20,635 nucleotides of DNA from a virus. Position 1 is the stretch's first letter. Each line of letters opens with the position of its first letter. The DNA lies in the IMG/VR virus record IMGVR_UViG_3300023110_000208, positions 1 through 20,635 of that record; one strand, given 5' to 3'. Shown piece by piece: positions 15,499-20,635 of the stretch. The notes beneath the pieces are model-generated. The model did not search any database and was not told the DNA's origin. It saw only the letters and a list, made by a program, of their open reading frames with translations. The position numbers were made by a program, and so were the translations under genes.

Positions 15499-17703
15499 TT
15501 ATCTTATATTTTTAAAAGCGGAACGCTTTCCTTTACCTCCCATAATACCTTTACCTTTCCCTCCAATATGTCTAAAGGGACTCATATTTAATTTAGTCAT
15601 TTTCTGCGTATTATCCAATTTTACAGATGACTCATTATCAACTCTTTTAGCGTAACCTCTATTAGCTTGCTGTACTTTTGCAAATCCTATCAATGCTGCA
15701 AATGATACAAGTCTATCCACGTTAACACCAGGCTGATATGCCTGCATCTCTTTCATAAGCATGATGTCAGGTATACGTTCAACACCAAAGGTTCTTTTTA
15801 ATATAGTACCATCGGTGTCAGTTTCAATATCTATTTCTTCTTTTAAATACTCAATTGCATAGTTAATTAAGTGAGACTTAAACAGTGTACCAGTATTTTT
15901 CCAACCATACTCAGCATATACACTTCTATTACTACCTAAGTCTTTAAGAAACAGAACCTGATCTTTAGGTACTAACCATTTTTGTTTACGCTTTGCAATC
16001 ATGTATTGAATAAATAAAGATACGTTATTCTCTACTAGTGTCCAGGCTTTATAATATTCAATAATTTTTTCTAACTGCTCGTGTGTCTTATTAATATCAT
16101 CATATCTACCACACCATGCAGCCACAATGCCATCACCTTCTACAAAGCTCTTAGGTCCCTCGTCAGTAATCTTTGTTACCTCTACTGGATTCTTATATAC
16201 ATAGATACTACAAAGTGACTCAGAAGTGGTTGTTTTACCTTCTCCAACAGGATCCACACTTGCATAGTACATTCCAAACTCAGGCTTATCTACAGGTCTT
16301 TCATAAACACATAGTACACCTGTTTTATCTTCTTGACGTTTATCTACAGGAAATGTATTAATAGGCTGCTTTCTGCTTTTATGAGCTATAACATCTGTAC
16401 CATTCTCTGCCCACTCTAGTTCTAAGTATTCTACTGGATACTCTTTATCTTCAATACGTTGTGTTTGTGAAGATATAAGGTTTTGAGGGAAGAGTGACTC
16501 TTTACGATAAGCAAACGCCTCTGCAATATTTGTTGGTTTTTGAGAAATTCTCAATTGATATTGCTCAGGACTTAAATCTCTTTTCCATGTTGCTCTCTCT
16601 TCCTGAATAGCTTTCAATGATTCTTCTACTAATGAGTTACCCCACTCATCAATAAAAGGCGGCATTGACCACTGTTCAGGTATAAAGAGTCCCACTTCAC
16701 CTCTACTACCTTTTTCATCTAGCAGGTTGGTTTGTACTGCGTAGATGTCATTTGATTTTGGATTAAGTACCATTTGTTTCAGCGGCTCACACTGATCCAA
16801 ATCACCCACTGATCCTGCTGCAATGAACATACCAGTAGTTATTTGACCTGACGACATTGCAGGTCTTATGTATTCATATGTCTGATCCATCTTAGGAGCA
16901 ATACCTGCTTCCTCATGAAAGAAATAAGTTACAGGACCCCCTACACCTTTGGTTGCATTCTTTTCAAAAGACATACCCTGTATCTTAGACATCAGACCTT
17001 TATTAGTCTTTCTACCATTTATAGATACTTCAATTTTTTGCTCCCAAAGTAGCGTCTTATCTGGGTTTGCTGGTCTATACCAAGCAGTATGTTCATTCAA
17101 AAAGTTCTTATATTCATCTAAGAATTTCCAAGTACCTTCATCATTCACATAAGATTTCAAAGAAGCTCCCATCTTAAGGATGGCACCCTCTTCAAACCAA
17201 TAAGTATTTATTAGTTTACCTGCATGAAAATATGACGATGCTATCTGACGTTTTTTCAGAATAGCAGAATGTTTGTAATTAGCTTCTGCCAACCATTCAT
17301 ATAAGGCCATGTGATACTGAGCATCTCTAACCTTAGCAAAGCCATACTTCTTTTCTTCTTTATCATAGATTGGTAAGAAATTTAACCACATGTAATAGTC
17401 TCTAGTAAGATACCATGTGTCATTTGTCCCCTTTACTATAATACCATTTCTGCATTTATTTTTCTGATCATCCCAATATGCAATAAATTCTTTTGACATA
17501 AACGGAGCAGTACAATAAACTCCATATTTATTGAATTTACTGGCTTCAGAGTTAAACACTTCAGTCTCTTCAGTAAAATTATATAGCCCAGGTTCTTTAA
17601 AAAGTTCAGTTATAAACTTGACAAGTTCATTTTTATGTCCGAACTTTACCTCAGACCAGCTTTGGTCCTTACTATTATAACAAGGGATTAAGATATCAGA
17701 CAT
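15499..17703 (-). CDS. Terminase large subunit (TerL), packaging ATPase and nuclease
   Basis: ATG at 17703 overlaps the preceding stop as TGATG; a GTG at 17706 would add one residue. In 734-residue numbering the ATPase part has KKRQIASS at 150-157, a Walker A of the deviant type in which Lys opens the motif, as in lambda terminase. A Walker B segment YFFHEE lies at 260-265, with His before the catalytic Glu, and the coupling segment IAAGSVG follows near 294-300. The nuclease part shows SVDPVGEG (Asp near 484), LVENN (Glu near 558) and NVDRLVSFAA (Asp near 663), matching the acidic triad of RNase H-like terminase nucleases. It motors DNA into the head through the portal encoded next door and cuts it. 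Confidence 0.93.
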   Translation of the reverse strand: MSDILIPCYNSKDQSWSEVKFGHKNELVKFITELFKEPGLYNFTEETEVFNSEASKFNKYGVYCTAPFMSKEFIAYWDDQKNKCRNGIIVKGTNDTWYLTRDYYMWLNFLPIYDKEEKKYGFAKVRDAQYHMALYEWLAEANYKHSAILKKRQIASSYFHAGKLINTYWFEEGAILKMGASLKSYVNDEGTWKFLDEYKNFLNEHTAWYRPANPDKTLLWEQKIEVSINGRKTNKGLMSKIQGMSFEKNATKGVGGPVTYFFHEEAGIAPKMDQTYEYIRPAMSSGQITTGMFIAAGSVGDLDQCEPLKQMVLNPKSNDIYAVQTNLLDEKGSRGEVGLFIPEQWSMPPFIDEWGNSLVEESLKAIQEERATWKRDLSPEQYQLRISQKPTNIAEAFAYRKESLFPQNLISSQTQRIEDKEYPVEYLELEWAENGTDVIAHKSRKQPINTFPVDKRQEDKTGVLCVYERPVDKPEFGMYYASVDPVGEGKTTTSESLCSIYVYKNPVEVTKITDEGPKSFVEGDGIVAAWCGRYDDINKTHEQLEKIIEYYKAWTLVENNVSLFIQYMIAKRKQKWLVPKDQVLFLKDLGSNRSVYAEYGWKNTGTLFKSHLINYAIEYLKEEIDIETDTDGTILKRTFGVERIPDIMLMKEMQAYQPGVNVDRLVSFAALIGFAKVQQANRGYAKRVDNESSVKLDNTQKMTKLNMSPFRHIGGKGKGIMGGKGKRSAFKNIR

Positions 17704-18236
17704 CACATTTGATCATATGATAGATTTTGACCACCTCTAACAGATGACTTCTGCTCTTCTTGAAGATCTGAATAAGCTCCTTTAAAAGAATTTCTAATCT
17801 GTTCAAATTTAGCAGCTGCATTTACTATCTGATTAATATTCCCATCCCTTCCATGTTCTATAGGAGTTTTGATCATATAATCCGCTAGACGATCTAGCAT
17901 AGAAGCAATACCTTTATAAGCTCTATAGGTAGGTGTCTCATACATAAGGGCACAATTCTTAACCGCCTCTTTTATAGAGAGATCTTCAGGATCAAATTCA
18001 GAAAACTCTTCTCCTGTCCGTAACTCCCTAAGAATCAGTTCCTCCTTATCCCTATCAGGAATATTAAAGAAAGGATTCATATCAGGATTAGGACAAGTCA
18101 TATAAAATATATAAGCATATACATCCAGATGATCTTCAGGATATTCTTCTCTAATCACTTTTAAGAAGTTAAGAGTATAAGAATGTTCTGACGGAATAAC
18201 TGTCCCATTCTGAATATCAAATAGTTTTACTAGCAT
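17703..18236 (-). CDS. Conserved protein ahead of TerL, possible small terminase, 177 aa
   Basis: The protein starts MLVKLFDIQNG, contains YMTCPNPDMNPFFNIP near residues 49-64, and ends in a charged helical part with SVRGGQNLSYDQM. The stop overlaps the TerL start by one base and its own start overlaps the nuclease gene by seven bases, so all three are translationally linked. Small terminase subunits usually sit just before TerL and are of this length and largely helical, which makes the role plausible. However, I see no clear DNA-binding helix-turn-helix at the N-terminus. The family looks conserved in related phages, without established function that I can name. Confidence 0.5.
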   Translation of the reverse strand: MLVKLFDIQNGTVIPSEHSYTLNFLKVIREEYPEDHLDVYAYIFYMTCPNPDMNPFFNIPDRDKEELILRELRTGEEFSEFDPEDLSIKEAVKNCALMYETPTYRAYKGIASMLDRLADYMIKTPIEHGRDGNINQIVNAAAKFEQIRNSFKGAYSDLQEEQKSSVRGGQNLSYDQM

Positions 18237-19048
18237 TCTTGATTTTCTTTTAAATGTTTCAAAATGTTTGCCACCTCTTCTTTTAGATATGGTAGTTCGT
18301 AGTAAACTATATCTTCAATAACAGGATCTCCTTGAGGAGTACGGGCATAAATAGGGTACCCATTTGCGTCTTCCTCTTCTTTCTTAAACTTGACATGCTG
18401 TATAACTAGATTGCCAGGTTTAAGACGTCTATTATGCTTTAAGATAATATACATGTAAAGGGATAACTGTAAATTATAATGGTTTAAATTACAATCATCA
18501 AGGTGTGCTACAGGGGCTAACATCTTTTTAGATACACCTTCCCAGTTTACATAAGACTTGCTCTTAATCTCTTTGTTTGTTTTGTAATCTGTAATATGTA
18601 CATACCCATTTACAACTTCTACTAAATCTGACTGACCTGAAACGCCTGCAGATTTAAGATATACAAGTAGCTCTGGATATACACCATCTGTTAGTTTTTG
18701 AGATGGAGCAAACTTTTTATGACCTTCTATAATAGGTCTTACTATAGGTACTTCCTTGCCGTAACGTTCAATAGTACTGAACTCAAGGAGATCACTTTCA
18801 CGTTGGTTATGGTACCAATTACCTAATTCCATAGCTCTTTCTCCTTCTGCATCCCAGATTGATTTAATCTGATCAGGAGTTTTACCAAACCATTTAGACT
18901 TAGGACTTTTAGATACCTTTTCTGCAACACCGTCTCTATCAAAAGGTTGCTTAAATTTAGAAATGACAGATGTAGTGCTAGTCCAAATGATTGGCTCGCC
19001 ATCTATACTTTCATATTTGTGGTTCTCTTCTGTAAATACTACAGACAT
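18230..19048 (-). CDS. PD-(D/E)XK nuclease, RecB/Cas4-like, 272 aa
   Basis: The motif order matches RecB-type nucleases: His80 (GNWYH), Glu126 (YPE), Asp141 in SGQSDLVE, Asp154 and Lys156 in HITDYKTNK, and a QLSLY motif at 194-198 fitting QxxxY. These residues form the metal-binding active site of the PD-(D/E)XK superfamily, with exonuclease activity in many relatives. No cysteines are placed to hold an iron-sulphur cluster as in Cas4. It lies in the packaging operon just before the putative small terminase and TerL, so it could process replicated DNA before packaging or act in recombination. The fold call is strong; the substrate is inference. Confidence 0.8.
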   Translation of the reverse strand: MSVVFTEENHKYESIDGEPIIWTSTTSVISKFKQPFDRDGVAEKVSKSPKSKWFGKTPDQIKSIWDAEGERAMELGNWYHNQRESDLLEFSTIERYGKEVPIVRPIIEGHKKFAPSQKLTDGVYPELLVYLKSAGVSGQSDLVEVVNGYVHITDYKTNKEIKSKSYVNWEGVSKKMLAPVAHLDDCNLNHYNLQLSLYMYIILKHNRRLKPGNLVIQHVKFKKEEEDANGYPIYARTPQGDPVIEDIVYYELPYLKEEVANILKHLKENQEC

Positions 19049-19051
19049 AAC

Positions 19052-19327
19052 TTACCATTTTCCTTCTGGACACGTGTCCCCAACGCTGCGTGTCTTAAAT
19101 TCTAATGAGCATCCACAGCTACCGCAACAGGGTTGGGTACCAGGAGCAAAGCATTTAGTACCCTTTAAGTCTATAAGAGGACACTCCTTGCAAATACTCA
19201 TTCTTACTTCAGCTATCTTTTCTACATGATCAGTTTTAACCATATAGTTTTTAATACCTTCTAAGATTCTATGTCTTTTAGACCAAACCTCTTTAAGAAT
19301 CCTTACTGTTTTCTTTATTGAATTCAT
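19052..19327 (-). CDS. Cys-rich zinc-binding protein, 91 aa
   Basis: ATG at 19327 is preferred; a TTG at 19351 would add eight residues. The N-terminal 40 residues are basic and helical. The C-terminal half holds eight cysteines: CKECP, then TKCFAPG, QPCCGSCGCSL and DTCPEGKW. The spacing suits one or two zinc sites. I recall similar Cys patterns with PGTQPCCG and KTRS in proteins of Bacteroidota phages, with unknown role. It overlaps the end of the HU-like gene by 35 bases and ends three bases before the nuclease gene. A DNA-binding or partner role in the nuclease/packaging module is possible but not shown. Confidence 0.7.
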   Translation of the reverse strand: MNSIKKTVRILKEVWSKRHRILEGIKNYMVKTDHVEKIAEVRMSICKECPLIDLKGTKCFAPGTQPCCGSCGCSLEFKTRSVGDTCPEGKW

Positions 19328-19670
19328 TCTTATTGGTATTAAGTTTTTCAAACTTTTCTTCTAGTGCTTTGAGCTTAACTAAATCTGTACTATTTTTTCT
19401 AAAAGAGTCATACTTAGTAAACTCATGAGGATTAAGCTTAGTCAAAAGATTTTCCTTATCCTGGATCAACTTTCTAACTTTCGCTCTCCTGGCTTTAAAA
19501 GTACCTAGCTTAGGTATTAGTATACTTGTATCCTCTAATGACGACAGAGCCCTTCTAACACGGCTGTAAAAGAAGCTTATTGCGTCTGATACAAGTTCTT
19601 CATTCCAGTTATTCTCTTCTACAAGCTTACTGGTTATCTCTTTGTACTTCTTCGGCTTCAACTGCAACAA
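19293..19670 (-). CDS. HU/IHF-like DNA-binding protein, up to 125 aa
   Basis: The first 48 residues form two helices (YKEITSKLVEENNW; VSDAISFFYSRVRRALSSL) followed by a strand-turn-strand with TSILIPKLGTFKARRAKVRK. The LGTF followed by a basic strand is the hallmark of the HU/IHF dimer body. The usual long beta-arm is replaced by a charged helical tail of about 55 residues. No ATG exists in the frame; TTG codons at 19670, 19667 and 19661 are possible starts, and the start overlaps the upstream gene by 35-44 bases. HU/IHF-like genes are known in the structural region of crAss-like phages. Here it may bend or compact DNA for packaging. Confidence 0.6.
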   Translation of the reverse strand: MLQLKPKKYKEITSKLVEENNWNEELVSDAISFFYSRVRRALSSLEDTSILIPKLGTFKARRAKVRKLIQDKENLLTKLNPHEFTKYDSFRKNSTDLVKLKALEEKFEKLNTNKNEFNKENSKDS

Positions 19671-20019
19671 ATTTAAAATCTAATAATACAGTTCCGTTGA
19701 CCTGTATATTCAGCGTATCATTCAAACGAATGGTTTTACGACCTTTTCCTTGTTTAACAAGCAGGTTCTTCTTCTCTGCTTTATTAATAGCGTTACGTGC
19801 TGACTGAGGAGTCTTAAATATCTTAAGCTCTGCAACTCTATTACAAAAAGAAGTAAGCTCTTCTTGCTCTGATAAACCTAATTCAGTAAGACATCTAAGA
19901 TCTGACTCACTAACTTGGATGTTATTCAGAAAGCAATGAGTCAAAATTTGGTATTTAACCACATCTCTCTTATCAAGCTTTACCCTTTTATCTACCTTAT
20001 TCACTAGCATTTTCAACAT
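19627..20019 (-). CDS. Winged-helix-like DNA-binding protein, 130 aa
   Basis: ATG at 20019, with a second ATG at 20010, opens a 130-residue frame that overlaps the preceding gene slightly. The N-terminal third is basic (KVDKRVKLDKRDVVKYQIL). The region FKTPQSARNAINKAEKKNLL followed by VKQGKGRKTIRLND has the helix-turn-wing pattern of winged-helix proteins, with a basic hairpin as the wing. The end is beta-rich and acidic. I do not recognise the exact family. Candidate roles are a regulator of the structural genes or a DNA-recognition factor for packaging. Confidence 0.55.
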   Translation of the reverse strand: MLKMLVNKVDKRVKLDKRDVVKYQILTHCFLNNIQVSESDLRCLTELGLSEQEELTSFCNRVAELKIFKTPQSARNAINKAEKKNLLVKQGKGRKTIRLNDTLNIQVNGTVLLDFKFVAVEAEEVQRDNQ

Positions 20020-20212
20020 CTTCCTCTGATTGGGTCATTTGCAATACATATGCATCAGCTTGCAGTCTTTCTGCACGAGCTTTTGATATATCTCTAAGCA
20101 ATTGTTCATATTCTAACTGCTTTGTTAGATACTCTACTTCTGTAGTATAAAACGCATGTAATTTTTCTTTACGTTCTGCGTATTCTTCTTCTGACATATT
20201 ATTATCTGCCAT
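19997..20212 (-). CDS. Small coiled-coil protein, 71 aa
   Basis: The start is ATG at 20212 (MADNNMSEEEYAERKEKL); a further-upstream TTG at 20248 falls inside the promoter-like motif and is unlikely. Nearly the whole chain is a charged helix (VEYLTKQLEYEQLLRDISKA) with an acidic end (SEEDVENASE). It is the first gene of the packaging unit, and the leader AAAACCAACAATC precedes its ATG. Small proteins of this kind recur at this place in related phages to my recollection, without defined function. Oligomerisation through the coiled coil is likely. Confidence 0.7.
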   Translation of the reverse strand: MADNNMSEEEYAERKEKLHAFYTTEVEYLTKQLEYEQLLRDISKARAERLQADAYVLQMTQSEEDVENASE

Positions 20213-20235
20213 GATTGTTGGTTTTAAGTTTACAA

Positions 20236-20250
20236 TACTAATATACAAAA
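20236..20250 (-). promoter_or_regulatory. Promoter-like site P1 (packaging unit)
   Basis: The minus strand reads TTTTGTATATTAGTA, sharing the TTTGTATATTA core with the sites ahead of the scaffold and 368-residue genes. About 24 bases separate it from the ATG of the first gene. It sits in the divergent region between the minus-strand cluster and the two plus-strand ORFs. Confidence 0.6.
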
Positions 20251-20290
20251 TAAGTTTAAATATTTAAAATTTATTTATTACCTTGGTGGT

Positions 20291-20437
20291 ATGGAAGAGA
20301 TCTATACAGTTATTCAATCTACAGGAGTATATCCAGAATGGTTTACTACAACCACAGCTCCATTGAACCTAACACTCAACTATTATACAAAAGATGAAGT
20401 ATCTTTTTATACTGATTACTTTAGTCAGCACATATAG
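20291..20437 (+). CDS. Hypothetical small ORF, 48 aa
   Basis: ATG at 20291 to TAG at 20435-20437 encodes 48 residues starting MEEIYTVIQSTGVYPEW. It is rich in Thr and Tyr with no recognised motif. It reads away from the structural cluster, and its end overlaps the signal-peptide ORF by 44 bases. That long overlap and the lack of a family make it uncertain; the stretch could instead be leader sequence for the next ORF. Confidence 0.35.
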   Translation: MEEIYTVIQSTGVYPEWFTTTTAPLNLTLNYYTKDEVSFYTDYFSQHI

Positions 20438-20630
20438 TATAAAAGCACAAGAGTGTAGCCCATATTTTGATATTCCTAAGTATGAGCTGTCTAATAAAAA
20501 ATCTGGTGGCATTGGCTATATATCATGTTTTCACGCTAGAGGTGTAGTTGCAGAAGCAGGTTATGACAAACTTTTTATAGGGTTACTTGCAATGGGTGAA
20601 GGTCATCATGGTGCTGTCTATACCTTTTAA
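20394..20630 (+). CDS. Small secreted protein with signal peptide, 78 aa
   Basis: The first 18 residues (MKYLFILITLVSTYSIKA) form a signal peptide with a Lys, a hydrophobic core and an Ala before the likely cleavage point ahead of QECSPYF. The mature part is about 60 residues with beta-like, Gly-rich sequence (GGIGYISCFHARGVV; LFIGLLAMGEGHHGAVYTF). Such an ending looks like the middle of an outer-membrane or periplasmic beta protein, and the stop follows a run of four Ts, so a frameshift is possible. It could modify the host envelope, for example in exclusion of other phages, but that is only a guess. It is on the opposite strand to the structural genes and may begin another gene block. Confidence 0.5.
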   Translation: MKYLFILITLVSTYSIKAQECSPYFDIPKYELSNKKSGGIGYISCFHARGVVAEAGYDKLFIGLLAMGEGHHGAVYTF

Positions 20631-20635
20631 CAGTA

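Noticed and set aside
20213-20248. TTG start at 20248 for the small coiled-coil protein
   Set aside because: It lies within the promoter-like motif and the added residues are not helix-like; ATG at 20212 has the AAAACCAA leader.

Overview
The window is a piece of a double-stranded DNA tailed-phage genome covering the packaging and virion-structure genes. Nearly everything reads on the minus strand, so transcription runs from the right end of the window to the left. It is AT-rich, tightly packed, and has no rRNA, tRNA, CRISPR array or insertion sequence that I can see. A host in the Bacteroidota (flavobacteria-like) is suggested by the scarcity of Shine-Dalgarno sequences and by A-rich leaders before start codons. 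The gene set (TerL, large portal with a Gln-rich coiled-coil tail, HU/IHF-like protein, PD-(D/E)XK nuclease) recalls crAss-like and related marine Bacteroidota podoviruses. That placement is inference from gene content, not a database match.

Layout in the order of transcription. (1) 20212 down to 12732: a small coiled-coil protein, a winged-helix-like protein, an HU/IHF-like protein, a Cys-rich zinc-binding protein, a RecB/Cas4-type nuclease, a possible small terminase, large terminase and portal, all overlapping or nearly touching. (2) 12618 to 9708: a putative scaffold and the probable major capsid protein, ended by a hairpin terminator. (3) 9579 to 7720: a structural protein of unknown role, a 41-residue acidic Cys-tailed peptide, and a probable head-tail connector. 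(4) 7644 to 6538: a 368-residue protein with its own promoter-like site, a leader hairpin and a strong terminator, probably an abundant virion protein such as a major tail protein. (5) 6415 to the left edge: a conserved structural protein, a 43-residue zinc-ribbon protein, two short fibre-like proteins and two large tail fibres, the last of which runs out of the window. At the far right, beyond a short divergent intergenic region, two small ORFs read on the plus strand; one has a signal peptide.

Three intergenic sites carry the same 11-base sequence TTTGTATATTA (minus strand), each just upstream of the first gene of units 1, 2 and 4. I read these as phage promoters. Four genes also share an AAAACCAA leader just before the ATG. 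With the two terminators, these divide the cluster so that the scaffold-capsid pair and the 368-residue protein are each bracketed, which fits proteins needed in many copies. Two small cysteine-containing genes (43 and 41 residues) lie in gaps between larger genes and are easily missed.
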